The notes under the pieces are model-generated. The model made no database searches. It saw nothing but the letters and a program-made list of their open reading frames with translations, and had not been told where the DNA came from. This document shows, piece by piece, positions 32,162 through 42,060 of a stretch of 64,000 nt of DNA. The stretch lies in the NCBI RefSeq assembly GCF_002086115.1, contig NZ_MVHJ01000021.1:1-64000 (forward strand), written 5' to 3'. Position 1 is the stretch's first letter. Each line of letters starts with the position of its first letter. The translations under genes were made by a program, and so were the position numbers. Source of the stretch: Mycolicibacterium bacteremicum (GTDB lineage: Bacteria; Actinomycetota; Actinomycetes; Mycobacteriales; Mycobacteriaceae).

Positions 32162-32401
32162 ACGTCAGCAGCTTCGCCGACCGGCCAACGGTACGTCAAC
32201 CACCGCACCAAGGGTTCGCACATTCTGCTGTTCGTGCGTGAGACCAAGAAGTCAGTGTTCGGCGACGGTGCGCCGTACGTATTCCTGGGCCCGGCGGACT
32301 ACGTGTCACACGAGGGGGAGCGGCCGATGGCGATTACGTGGCGGCTGCGGAGGCCGATGCCGGCAGAGGTGTATCTGGGTGCGCGCGCGGCTGTGGCGTA
32401 G
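32162..32401 (+). pseudogene. C-terminal fragment of a DUF3427 superfamily II helicase
   Basis: Reads in frame SPTGQRYVNHRTKGSHILLF, VRETKKS, PYVFLGPADYVSHEGERPM and ITWRLRRPMPAEVYLG to a TAG, which is the conserved end of the DUF3427 domain attached to DEAD/DEAH helicases in defence islands. The helicase, DEDDh and upstream parts are gone. It starts at the base after the SIR2-like remnant, which is transcribed away from it. Confidence 0.65.
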
Positions 32402-32591
32402 ACAAGCAGGATAGGGCAGTTCCCCGGGTCCAATTGCCATTGAGTGTGACGATTCGGCGTTCTCCGGTGGTGCGATGCTGGCGAACAAGTGTCGATTGAT
32501 CAATCACACGAGAAGCGTTGCTATGCAGAAGAGTTTGGACGTGCATGGTGAGCCAGCGCTCGCGGATCGTTGGATCACTGGTGCTTGTGGC
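32402..32591. other. Short intergenic region after mcrC
   Basis: Lies between the helicase remnant and the end of mcrC. It is AT-richer than the flanks and contains TTGATCAA near 32495. No reading frame with coding character is visible. Confidence 0.3.
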
Positions 32592-33909
32592 TCAATGCGA
32601 TGACGCGCCGAATCCTGTGATTGTGCGTATGACGGAAACAATGTTTTCCCGAAGCGCTGGTTCGTCGGTACTGCCCAGAGAATCGAGTGCAGATGGGACG
32701 TCCAGGCCGAAACCACGAATGTGTGCGAGGCCTGAGCCGGCGGCGCGGTTTATTCGAAGTCCAGGACCATCTGTCATCCTGGTCGACGGGTAGATCAGGC
32801 CGGCGCGCGCATGCTCAGCATCTGTACTTAACGCGTATGCGTAGAGGAAGGTTTGGTATATGTCGGCGGGGCTGAACTTCTTCGTGCTGTACAGCTTGTA
32901 CTTGATGTCGATGGGCACTGTTCTGCCACTGTTAATCTCGACGATGACCAGATCCGGCCGGATTCGGGTGTAACTGTGTCCGCTGGCGTCATCTGTAACC
33001 ACCGAGCCATATGATTCCTGTGTCGACACCCGTAGTCCGCTGCCTGTCAATGAATCGGCAACTAGGCGTGAGACAAATCGTTCGAATACGACATTCATAT
33101 TCAGCATGAATGCTGAGACCGACCCAGAAGACTGGCTGAACAGATCGGTGAGGGCCAATCCGTCCAACACCAGTGTTGCGAGCGCATGGGCAGACCGATA
33201 TCGATCGTTGCGGCGCCCATACTTGAATCCTACGGCGATACCAAGCTGTGTCGCGAGCGGATGGCTCACATACGCCGGCCAACATATGTGCTAGAACATG
33301 AGTTTCAGACTTCAACTCTGGATCGCGGACCCGCCTCGATGCCGCTGATAGCGCCGCGGCCAGTAGCTGATTTTCGGGGATATCGCCGTCATACTCATCG
33401 AACTGGCATTCAAGTCTGTGAAAACTCCCGTACCGCTGGAGAAATTGTTCGCGTATTCGTAGGCGGCCGCGCATAATTACCAAGGCGTCATCGACGCTGC
33501 GGTAGTCTCGGATCAGCCCGTCTCGCATCAGCGTTTGGGTCTCCTGCACGAGGAGCATGACGATCAGTTCGAAGAGATCTGAACCATGTGCGGGCAACTC
33601 GCGCTCAATGGGCAACTGCGCCAGAAGTCGCACGCCTCCGGAGTATTCCAGCATTCTCAGGACTCGCAGTGGATCACCGACGAGCTTAGGTATGACTCGG
33701 ATCTCTAGGTTCGTGAACCGAATAACTCCGATCCAGGACGATGCTGCAATATCTACCAAGCCGCCAGCAAGCCAGCGCACTGTGATCCGAGCATCCAAAT
33801 CGCCCCGAGGTGCGAGGCGTTCAGCTAGTGCAAGATCGTCGGGCGATGGTGCAGCTGTTCGAATCCTCCGAGACTCGTACTCCACAAGTTCAACTGTCTC
33901 GAACAACAC
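32592..33909 (-). pseudogene. mcrC: McrC, 5-methylcytosine restriction subunit (frameshifted)
   Basis: McrC is the nuclease subunit of the GTP-dependent McrBC complex. The N-terminal frame (GTG 33909) carries the McrC barrel (RFTNLEIRVIPKLVGDPLRV, LIRDYRSVDDALVIMRGRLR, CQFDEYDGDIPENQLLAAAL). After about LAHMLAGV, near 33270-33290, family sequence moves to the next frame (LGIAVGFKYGRRNDRYRSAH), which holds the nuclease core IRPDLVIVEINSG and IDIKYK (PD-(D/E)XK with DIK). Removing one base around 33272 would make a single protein of about 438 aa. As read, the catalytic domain is not joined to the barrel, so activity is doubtful unless a separate GTG (33269) start is used. Overlaps the mcrB stop by one base. 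Confidence 0.72.
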
Positions 33910-36008
33910 TAGGCCGACGCTGATCCGAATTTGACCGCCAACTCGGCACAGAGTGCGTCAGCGTCGCTGGCGATTTCAGCTATCCGCTGAGCCTCTGCAT
34001 CGATCACTCCGCCAAGTAGGTCGGCCAGAGCTCGATAGTCGTCGTAGAGGTACTCCTGCAGCAGCGGCAACAACTCATACCGGAACATCGACGCGAATTG
34101 TTCTGGTGTGTCGACCACCTGGCCGTCCTGGTAGAACATCGAGTGGCCGATCTGCTTCTCCCTGCCGAAGCGCTTTCGCACTTCGTTATTCAGTCCGTCG
34201 AGGAAAGCATCCAGTGCTAGCGCGCCGACCGTTGTGCCCTCTAACAGGTCGCTGTTGGGCATGAGCTCGATGAACTGGAACCGTCGCCGCAATGCCGTGT
34301 CCAACAGGTGGATGCTGCGGTCGGCGGTGTTCATGGTCCCGATGATGAGAACATTTTCGGGAACCGAGAATTGATCCCCGCTTTGAGGTAGCTGTACGGT
34401 CAGGCCGCGTTTGTCCTTTTCGATCAGGGTGATGAGTTCGCCAAAAATCTTGGGTATATTGCCACGGTTGAGCTCGTCGATCAGCACGATGTACCGGTTC
34501 TTGGGATCGGACCTAGCGGCTTTGCATACTTTCTTAAATGTGCCGTCTGTAAGGGCGAGTTGCATTGTGCCGCTGTCTGATTGCTGTGGACGGAAACCTT
34601 CGATGAAGTCTTCATAGGAGTAGGAGGGATGAAAAGTCACTCTGGTTAACCGGGCCGCCGTGGTCGGCCCGCCCGATGTCCCGCTAAGCGCTACTCGGCG
34701 CGCGGCGACTTCGCGTTCGTCGCCCAGCATCGCGTTTGCGGTTTCGCTTTCTTTGCCGCCTTCAAGTAGCCAGATCGCTGCGCGATCAGCAAGGTACGTC
34801 TTACCGGTCCCAGGTGGACCGAAGAGCACGACCTGGCCGCGCCGCCGCAGAGCATCCTCGATATCAACGTATTGCTGATCGGATTCGACAGGCTTAGTGA
34901 CGACTTTTGTGCCCAGAATCTGTCGAGACAGGGTGGCAGGCACTTTGGAGACGGTGGTGGTTGCCCAGGCCTTCACCGGGGCGATGGGGCCAGCCTTGGT
35001 GGTATCCCAATCGACCCCGAGCGTGTGTCGAAACACTTCACGATCGGTCCGCCAGACATACCCGACGTCGTTGACGGTGCCAATGCCGAGAACTTCGGTG
35101 GTGCCGCGGTTGGCGATCACTTGGTCGCCGGGTTGTAACTCCCTGAGTGTCCATAGTTCGTTGGCTTTGCGACTGACTTGTTGTTCGACGCCGTTGTACG
35201 GGTAGTGAATTCGGAACTCGTCACGGAATATGTCTTTGCTCTCGAACTGGGACAGGTCGCCGACGTCGTCCCACCCAACACAGATGTAGCCGTTGTTGTG
35301 ACACTCATCCCAGAACTTGCCCAGTTCGCCAGGTGCAATCTTCACCACTCTGCTGGACTGGCGAGGGCTGTTCCAGTGATACAGAAAGAACCCCAGCTCC
35401 AGAGTGGACAGACCTGACAGTTCCGGGATTGAACGAAGGCTGTTCAATAACTGCAGATTTGCTCGGACAACCGATGCAGCAGGCGTATCTTGGCCAACCG
35501 CACGGAGGTGGTAGTCGATATCAGCCTTAGATGAGACGGGCACAAGATCGTTCGGAAAGTACGTGTACAGCAGCTTTGTCCGTAGCGCAGGAGCTCCAGT
35601 GAGGACCTTGATGTCGTCGGCATCTTCGTACTGGCCCTGAATGGCGAGGTCGAGCATCTGAGCAAAGCCCTCACGAATGGCGTTCCACGCAGCCTCTACC
35701 GAATCGTATTCATTGGGGAAGTTCCACGATCCGTTCCTGGAGCGGAACATCAAGTGCTTGTGGGCAGAGCCGCCCTTCATGCTTGGCGCGAGGCCGGGCT
35801 TGTACTCCATCCACCAACAGACCGTGTCCTGAGTGTTTTGGCCAAGCGCGTAGTCGCTCAGCGGCATCTCATGCCAGCTAGCAATGGGAAAGCGGTCCAA
35901 AAATTCTGTACGCAATCGTTCGGAGTCGGCTACGCGCTGTGCAACGGAATCACGGTTCCATGAGTTCAGCGCGTCGGCGATACTGGCGCGCACGTTCTTG
36001 TCAAGCAA
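33909..36008 (-). CDS. mcrB: McrB, GTP-dependent AAA+ restriction subunit
   Basis: A 699-residue AAA+ motor that recognises modified DNA and drives McrC. The N-terminal 220 residues are an unassigned helical domain; residues about 225-350 (GELGKFWDECHNNGYICVGW, DQVIANRGTTEVLGIGTV) look like an EVE/PUA-type modified-base reader. Walker A is LFGPPGTGKT (about 394-403), Walker B IVLIDELNRGN, and MNTADRSIHLLD is the McrB-specific signature. Starts with TTG, with AAGGAG overlapping the brxHI stop, so it belongs to the BREX transcript. GC is clearly lower than in the BREX genes, which suggests separate acquisition. Confidence 0.88.
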   Translation of the reverse strand: MLDKNVRASIADALNSWNRDSVAQRVADSERLRTEFLDRFPIASWHEMPLSDYALGQNTQDTVCWWMEYKPGLAPSMKGGSAHKHLMFRSRNGSWNFPNEYDSVEAAWNAIREGFAQMLDLAIQGQYEDADDIKVLTGAPALRTKLLYTYFPNDLVPVSSKADIDYHLRAVGQDTPAASVVRANLQLLNSLRSIPELSGLSTLELGFFLYHWNSPRQSSRVVKIAPGELGKFWDECHNNGYICVGWDDVGDLSQFESKDIFRDEFRIHYPYNGVEQQVSRKANELWTLRELQPGDQVIANRGTTEVLGIGTVNDVGYVWRTDREVFRHTLGVDWDTTKAGPIAPVKAWATTTVSKVPATLSRQILGTKVVTKPVESDQQYVDIEDALRRRGQVVLFGPPGTGKTYLADRAAIWLLEGGKESETANAMLGDEREVAARRVALSGTSGGPTTAARLTRVTFHPSYSYEDFIEGFRPQQSDSGTMQLALTDGTFKKVCKAARSDPKNRYIVLIDELNRGNIPKIFGELITLIEKDKRGLTVQLPQSGDQFSVPENVLIIGTMNTADRSIHLLDTALRRRFQFIELMPNSDLLEGTTVGALALDAFLDGLNNEVRKRFGREKQIGHSMFYQDGQVVDTPEQFASMFRYELLPLLQEYLYDDYRALADLLGGVIDAEAQRIAEIASDADALCAELAVKFGSASA

Positions 36009-36017
36009 TGCAGCTCC

Positions 36018-38102
36018 TTAGCTTCTGACGATCGATCGTCTCTCTGCGGCTGTGGCGATCGCGGACACCGTGTCACCGAGGCGGGTACTGAGGGTCATCC
36101 GTGCCAACTCTGCTGGTAAGGCTGACGAGAACTTCAGCCCTCGAAGCGCATTCGCGTCAACAGCTGGCTCCTGCCACTGCACTTGACCAACCGCTGCGCT
36201 GAACTCTTCGACTGTCACACCGGCAATCAGCCGTACCGACTTCTCGTCGATTCGCTGTCGCGGGTCAACGATCGTGGGCAGCGAAGCCTGCAGCGTGAGA
36301 TTCGCTGCGGTGCCGGCCCACGTCCACCAGCGACCGGCTGAATCTGACGGAAGAAAAACGATCAACTTGTCCCTATCAGCAGTGTCGCCGTAGCTCTGAC
36401 GCAGGCCCCCCAGGGCCGAAGCGGCACGCGCTGTAAACGTCACGCCGGCAGGGCTTCCTCCGAGAATCACCTCGCGCATCCCACGAGCAATCTCGTAGGA
36501 CAACCCACCGCCAGAACCTGACCATTTTGCTCTGCCACCACCATCGGCGGCCTCGACGAAACAGCGTCGCCGCTCCCAGTCGACGTGGGTCACTTTCCAG
36601 GAACGCCCACCTAGCAAGAGGACCCGAGGGCCCTCGACCTGATCGGTCAGCAGGTCGGTCCCAATGGTGCCGACCTCCACACGGCCAGCCAAAACCAGAA
36701 ACTCGGGTGGTGCGGTGAACACCGCGGTGAGGTCGGAGAAGTATCGGCGGCCGAAACGACGTTCGGCCTCCTGCCCGATATGGAAGAACGGACCGTCGGC
36801 CTCGAAATAGCCCTCTGCCACGAGGAAGTCGAAGATCTCGCCCGCACTTTCGTCGAAGACCGCCAGATCGCCCCACTGCAGCACCGCATCGGCGGTGATT
36901 CGGTGTTCCTGGAGACACAGCGCCATCAACTGCTGGGCCGCGATGTGTCGAGGGTGCGCGGGCGGCTCCACCGGCTCAACCCAGCCATCCGACCACCGCT
37001 TGAGCATCCCGGCGGCGAGCAACAAAGATTCGTCATCGACACAGAGGAACAGACAGTTCCGCGAGGTTCCGGCGCGTCGGCCGGTCCGACCCAGCCGTTG
37101 TAGGAATGATGCGACGGTCCGGGTGGACCCTATCTGGATGACGCGGTCCAGGTCACCGACATCGATCCCAAGCTCCAGTGTGGAGGTCGAAACGATCACC
37201 GTGTCCCGCGCATCGGCGAAGGCGGCCTCGGACCGCCGGCGTTCCGCAGCGGACAGCGACGAGTGCGAGATGTAGGTTTCGATGCCGTTGTCGCGCAGCA
37301 TCGCGCCGATCTCCTCGGCCTGGCGGCGACTGTCCACGAACACCAGGCGCTTCTCACCGGCATGTAGGGAAGCAATCACCCTCGCCGCGTTGAACAGCGA
37401 CCCGACGAAGTCGACCGTGATGTCCGGTGCCGTGGCTGTGGGTGGCGCTGCGGGGGCAACGACAGTCGACTCGCGACGGTGAAAGCTGCCCTGCAGCCAG
37501 CTCAGCAGCTCATCGGGGTTGCCCACCGTCGCCGACAGCCCAACCCTTTGGAGCTCACGGTCGGCGACGCGCGCCAACCGCTCCAACATCGCGAGGAGGT
37601 GCCACCCGCGGTCATCACCGGCGAAGGCATGGATTTCGTCGACCACTACCGCGCGGAGACCGGCGAACATCACCCGAGGATCGACCTTTGTCGACACCAG
37701 CATCGCTTCGAGGGACTCCGGTGTGGTCAAGAGAAAGTCGGGGCGTTCAACCAGAATGCGTTGCCGCTGCGGCTGTCCGACATCGCCGTGCCACAAGGCG
37801 GCCGCGCGCCCGAGCCAGCGAGCATATCCGTCGATTCGGGGCTGCAGGTTGTTCAATAGCGCGCGCAGCGGGCAGACGTATAGAACGGACACACCTTGCC
37901 AGTCTTCCGAAGCCATCCGCGACAGCAGCGGAAACACGGCAGCCTCTGTCTTGCCGCCAGCGGTCGGCGCGAGAACCAGAGTGTCCCGCCCCGACAAAAT
38001 GGGTTCGACTGCGTCGGCTTGCGTGGGGCGTAACCCGTTCCACCGCAAAGTGTTCGCCAGGTGGTACTGCACGCCGGGGTGTAGTCGATCAAAGGCGCCC
38101 AT
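36018..38102 (-). CDS. brxHI: BREX type 2 helicase BrxHI (Lhr-like)
   Basis: A 694-residue superfamily II helicase. Motif Q region NGLRPTQADAV, Walker A LAPTAGGKTEAA (about 43-54), DEIH box VVVDEIHAF, SAT motif LSATVGNP, and motif VI QRLGRTGRRAG. The C-terminal 250 residues resemble the winged-helix and accessory part of Lhr helicases. In type 2 BREX it follows brxD, as here. It probably unwinds or translocates on incoming phage DNA. Its ATG overlaps the brxD stop by one base. Confidence 0.87.
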   Translation of the reverse strand: MGAFDRLHPGVQYHLANTLRWNGLRPTQADAVEPILSGRDTLVLAPTAGGKTEAAVFPLLSRMASEDWQGVSVLYVCPLRALLNNLQPRIDGYARWLGRAAALWHGDVGQPQRQRILVERPDFLLTTPESLEAMLVSTKVDPRVMFAGLRAVVVDEIHAFAGDDRGWHLLAMLERLARVADRELQRVGLSATVGNPDELLSWLQGSFHRRESTVVAPAAPPTATAPDITVDFVGSLFNAARVIASLHAGEKRLVFVDSRRQAEEIGAMLRDNGIETYISHSSLSAAERRRSEAAFADARDTVIVSTSTLELGIDVGDLDRVIQIGSTRTVASFLQRLGRTGRRAGTSRNCLFLCVDDESLLLAAGMLKRWSDGWVEPVEPPAHPRHIAAQQLMALCLQEHRITADAVLQWGDLAVFDESAGEIFDFLVAEGYFEADGPFFHIGQEAERRFGRRYFSDLTAVFTAPPEFLVLAGRVEVGTIGTDLLTDQVEGPRVLLLGGRSWKVTHVDWERRRCFVEAADGGGRAKWSGSGGGLSYEIARGMREVILGGSPAGVTFTARAASALGGLRQSYGDTADRDKLIVFLPSDSAGRWWTWAGTAANLTLQASLPTIVDPRQRIDEKSVRLIAGVTVEEFSAAVGQVQWQEPAVDANALRGLKFSSALPAELARMTLSTRLGDTVSAIATAAERRSIVRS

Positions 38103-39382
38103 CAGAGATCCAGCGGGACGTCGTCCGCGGTCAAAGCAGCGCGCTCAGAATCGGAGAGCTCGGCTGCGGCAATCCGCACTTCGTAGTCCTTGTAAGGGTC
38201 GAAGTCGGCGAACTGTTCGATCTTGTCCAGCACGTCGACCAACTTGCGCAGGAACAGCCGCGGCGCGATCCCGACCTTGCCGCCCAGCCCTCCGGCCACG
38301 GCGGCGGCGAACTGGCCCACGAAGGCATCGTCGGCGACCCTGCTCACCCGCTCGGGATCGGGAACACCGCCGACGTAGAGATCGCGCACCCGTGTGCCGA
38401 GCTCGATCAGCCGGTCCTGATCGAAACCGGTGAGTCGTAGCTGCGGTGCGCGGGGGTTGTCGAACCGCGGATCTTTAGCGAACTCGGTGTGCAACCGGTC
38501 GGCCAAAGGCGGCAACAGCGGAATACCTTGGCGCCCCTCGAAGAAGGCCGGTGTGCCGGTGATCAACAGATAAAGCCCTGGGAAGTGCCCGCCGTGGACT
38601 TCGTCGACCAACTGCCGCAGCGCGTTCAACGCCTTAGCGCGGGCGTCATTGCGTACCCGCTGCAGCGTCTCCACCTCATCGAGCACCAGCAGCAGGCCGG
38701 GATGTCCGGCATCGGCCAGCACGGCGAGCAGCCCACGCAAAAAACCGAGAGCCAAGTAATGATCGAGATCGCCCTTGATGCCGGCTCGCCGCTTCACCGA
38801 TGCGGCGACGTGGGGTTGTCCACCCAGCCAGGCCACCAGACCATCGGCGCCGTCGTCATCGCCTTCGGCCACCATCCGCCGATAGGCCCGGATCGCCATG
38901 GGGAACACCGGCGCATGCGCAGCGACGTCGGTGAGTCGACGCTCGAGGACAACGTCGACCTCGACGCTCTGCTGCTGAGCGTCGTCCTCGACGGTGAACA
39001 ACCATGCGTCCAGGATCGGCCGCAGCGCGCTGGGCTGGATGGAGGCGGTGCGTAAGGATTCAATGCTGCGCCGATACACCGTCTCCAGTTTGTGCAGCGG
39101 AGTGTCGATCTCGTTGATCTGAACTTCGGCAACCGCGAAGCCCTTCTTCATGGCGCGATCGCCGAGCCAGCGCGCAAAGAACGTTTTGCCGGAACCGTAT
39201 TCACCCCGCACGGCCTTGAACACCGCGCCACCGGCGGCCACCACATCGAGCTCAGCATCCAGCTCGGTCTCGAAACGCCCCAGCCCGACGGCGAGCTGAT
39301 CGAGCCCATTGGAGGGCACGGTGCCCCGGCGCAGAGCGTCGAGGACCTCGCGGCGGCGCCGCGAGGAGACTGGCGATGTCAT
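38102..39382 (-). CDS. brxD: BREX ATP-binding protein BrxD
   Basis: A 426-residue P-loop ATPase found in type 2 BREX loci. Walker A RGEYGSGKTFFARW (about 59-72) and Walker B LLLVLDEVETLQRVRND; the C-terminus has FLRKLVDVLDKIEQFADFDP, conserved in the family. Role in defence is not well defined; ORC/Cdc6-like fold suggests DNA binding. Overlaps pglZ by four bases and brxHI by one. Confidence 0.88.
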   Translation of the reverse strand: MTSPVSSRRRREVLDALRRGTVPSNGLDQLAVGLGRFETELDAELDVVAAGGAVFKAVRGEYGSGKTFFARWLGDRAMKKGFAVAEVQINEIDTPLHKLETVYRRSIESLRTASIQPSALRPILDAWLFTVEDDAQQQSVEVDVVLERRLTDVAAHAPVFPMAIRAYRRMVAEGDDDGADGLVAWLGGQPHVAASVKRRAGIKGDLDHYLALGFLRGLLAVLADAGHPGLLLVLDEVETLQRVRNDARAKALNALRQLVDEVHGGHFPGLYLLITGTPAFFEGRQGIPLLPPLADRLHTEFAKDPRFDNPRAPQLRLTGFDQDRLIELGTRVRDLYVGGVPDPERVSRVADDAFVGQFAAAVAGGLGGKVGIAPRLFLRKLVDVLDKIEQFADFDPYKDYEVRIAAAELSDSERAALTADDVPLDL

Positions 39383-42060
39383 TCGGTGACCCCGAACTGC
39401 TCTTTGAGTGCCTCGACGTCCAGGCGCACCACACCGCCGCCGACGCGCAGCACCTCGTAGCCCTCTACATCCAGGAGCCGTTTCGCCTGCATCAGGGCGC
39501 CATTGACGCTGACCGTCGCGACACCGAGTGCTGCGGCGGCCTGGGCGAGAGTGATCTCACGCGCCGAGGCGCCGAGCAGCGCCTGCATAAGCGCCTGGAT
39601 CTGGGTCGTCTGCAACACGATTCGGCCAGCAACGGAGAGCTGCTCGGTGAAGACCTTGCTGCGAACGACAGCGGCGGGCAGGGAACTCGACGCGGCAGCG
39701 GGCACGTCCTCGAACAGCCCCGGCCCATCCTGGGTGGCTTTACGGCTCTTCTTCGGGGTCGGCGGTTGCGGCGGGTTCTGCGGTGCAGCGGTTGATCCGG
39801 CGTACCACCAGGGTGGCTCGGCCCCGACCACCCGCGACGCACCCTCGGGTAGCTCCCCGGCGACCAGAGCGATGACTGGGACGATGGCTTCGGCGGGGGT
39901 GGCGCCGCCGTGATAGCCGGCATTTCGGGCGCCATACCGGATGGTATCGTCGACCGCGAGGACGACTTGCTGAGATTCGGTCAGCACACGCGGTCCACGG
40001 ACCACAACTTCGCGGTGGGGGTCCGCCTGCGCCAGATCACCATGTGCGCGTTGGCCATACGTGTTGGCGCGGTCGGCTTTGACACTGGTGCCGTACTCGA
40101 TGATGTGGCCGTGATCGGAGGTGATGACCACGGCACGCCCGGCGTTCTTCGCGGCCGTGAGCAACGGCGCAAGGTAGGTGATGGTCTGCAGCGTCCAGTC
40201 GGTGCCGCCGGGGTCAGTGTGGTGCAGCGTGTCGTCGACGTAGTTCAGCACCACCGCGACCAGTCGTTGCCGGTCGATATCGGCGATCGCATTGCTGACT
40301 TCGGTGGCCAGCTGGGCCCCGCTGGGCACCGCGTCGAGTGCCTTCTTGTGAAAGATCGGGTCTGGCACGCCACCGGTCGCCTCCAATTGCGACTCCCGCA
40401 GCAGCGACAGAAACCCGGAACGCTCCACCGAGCTGTCGCCCGATCGAAGTTCGCCGCAGAGCAGCGAGCAGCGGCTGCGCTGCGTGAGTGTCGGCAGCAC
40501 AGCCAGGGCGCTGGCACGGCGCGCATCGGCGTTCGCGGCGACCTCGGTCCATCCGTTCTGCTGGGCCGATCGTACGAGATCGTTTGCGGCGGAAACTGAG
40601 AGAGCATCGACGACGAGCAAGAGGGTGGATGTCTTCTTCGCGAGCGGGATCACCTGGTCGCGCAGGACATTCTCGATGGTCTGCACCGGCGGGTCCGGGG
40701 CATCGGCGAGTGCGGTGGCGAATGCGCGGTCCTGGCGGGCGCGTCGGGCCAGCGTGGTATCGATGATGGCTCGCAGCGCCGCGGCCGGAATCGGGTTGTC
40801 GGCGCCGCGACGGGCAACCACCAGTGCGGAGTCCACCCAGGAGTCGTTGCGCACGTAGCCGTCGGTCAGCGGCGCGAGACCCTTCTGTCGGGTGGTGTCG
40901 GTCGCCAGGTGCCGGGCGAGACGAACCGCCCCGCCGAACGCGTGACAGCTGCGATCGGCGGCCGACAGGAAGTGATGTTGCACGTGTTCCCAGCAGGTTT
41001 CGATATCGCGCAGTGCAGCGCCGGACACCAACGGGGCATCGAGGTCCGCCGGCAGGTGACTGGGCAGTGCCGCCGTAATGACGTGCGAGAGCTGCACCAG
41101 CCGTGCGTCCAGGCCGTGCGGGAGCAGATCGGAGGATGCGGCGGCATCGCCGATACCCAGCTCAGTGACCACTGCAGCCGCAGCCGCCAGGACCGCCTGC
41201 TGTTGTTCAGGCTTCAACGAATTGATAACCAGCCCGTAGGTGTCCTGATACCAGAACCGCAGATCGTCATCAGGCAGGTTGGGCACATTGCTGCGGAGCA
41301 GGAACTTGCCGGCGGCCTTGCTTTCGGTGTCATCGAGCACTCCCGCGACGATGCCGAGCGGCACCAGATCCGCGATGCGGCCATTGCCCAGCAGCGCGGC
41401 GACCGGTGCGTGCAGACGACCGCTCCGCGCGGCCAGCCATCCCTGGAACGCGCCGAATAGCTCCGGCCCACCAACGGATCGAAGCGAATCGAGCCGTTGA
41501 GCGACATCCGAGGATCGGCTCCACTCCAGCACGGCCAGGGTGTCGATCTCGACGCCGACGTCTTTGACGATGCCGAGGGCATCCCGCGCGAGCGCGGACA
41601 TGGCGTGGTCCCGGGTGAGGACACCGCCCGGCGCCGGGATGTAGGCATCGGCGGACAGCGCGGCGAGTAGACCGTTGGCGATCGCGCGGTCGTTGGCGGT
41701 GCGGTACAACGCCGGTTCGATGGTGGTTGCGGAAAAGTTGCTGCCCAACGCATCCCACGGGTCGGGGGTGATGAGGCGGCCATCGAGTAGATGGGCCAGC
41801 ACCGTGTCACCGAGGTCGTCATCGTCGACGCTGGTGAGCACGACGGTCCAGCCGCTCGGATCACGACGATCGATGGCTTCCCAGATGGCAAGCACCGACG
41901 GGCAGGGTGCGACGGTGACGGGCGTGCCGAAGTAGTCGAAGTCGGCGCCGTCGTAGGAAGGTTTGGCGCGCAGCCCGAGTACCCCGTGGGTGTACTTCTT
42001 TTCCTGCGCCTTCTTCAGCCGGGCGCGGATGACGGGTTCGGTGGCAGCGACCGCGGTCAT
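39379..42060 (-). CDS. pglZ: BREX/Pgl phosphatase-like protein PglZ
   Basis: An 893-residue protein with the alkaline-phosphatase-like PglZ domain: metal-site motifs LLLVVDALSVSAAND (about 484-498), VLNYVDDTLHHTDPGG and VVITSDHGHIIEYG (about 640-653). Residues 1-430 are helical; a Pro/Lys-rich linker (NPPQPPTPKKSRKATQDG) leads to a C-terminal winged-helix-like domain. PglZ is the universal BREX component needed for both modification and exclusion. ATG 42060 preferred over the upstream GTG because it shares ATGA with the pglY stop. Confidence 0.93.
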   Translation of the reverse strand: MTAVAATEPVIRARLKKAQEKKYTHGVLGLRAKPSYDGADFDYFGTPVTVAPCPSVLAIWEAIDRRDPSGWTVVLTSVDDDDLGDTVLAHLLDGRLITPDPWDALGSNFSATTIEPALYRTANDRAIANGLLAALSADAYIPAPGGVLTRDHAMSALARDALGIVKDVGVEIDTLAVLEWSRSSDVAQRLDSLRSVGGPELFGAFQGWLAARSGRLHAPVAALLGNGRIADLVPLGIVAGVLDDTESKAAGKFLLRSNVPNLPDDDLRFWYQDTYGLVINSLKPEQQQAVLAAAAAVVTELGIGDAAASSDLLPHGLDARLVQLSHVITAALPSHLPADLDAPLVSGAALRDIETCWEHVQHHFLSAADRSCHAFGGAVRLARHLATDTTRQKGLAPLTDGYVRNDSWVDSALVVARRGADNPIPAAALRAIIDTTLARRARQDRAFATALADAPDPPVQTIENVLRDQVIPLAKKTSTLLLVVDALSVSAANDLVRSAQQNGWTEVAANADARRASALAVLPTLTQRSRCSLLCGELRSGDSSVERSGFLSLLRESQLEATGGVPDPIFHKKALDAVPSGAQLATEVSNAIADIDRQRLVAVVLNYVDDTLHHTDPGGTDWTLQTITYLAPLLTAAKNAGRAVVITSDHGHIIEYGTSVKADRANTYGQRAHGDLAQADPHREVVVRGPRVLTESQQVVLAVDDTIRYGARNAGYHGGATPAEAIVPVIALVAGELPEGASRVVGAEPPWWYAGSTAAPQNPPQPPTPKKSRKATQDGPGLFEDVPAAASSSLPAAVVRSKVFTEQLSVAGRIVLQTTQIQALMQALLGASAREITLAQAAAALGVATVSVNGALMQAKRLLDVEGYEVLRVGGGVVRLDVEALKEQFGVTE

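Noticed and set aside
32164..32401. Intact small gene at 31952-32401
   Set aside because: The first 70 codons are the antisense of the SIR2-like remnant; only the DUF3427 end has homology-like sequence.
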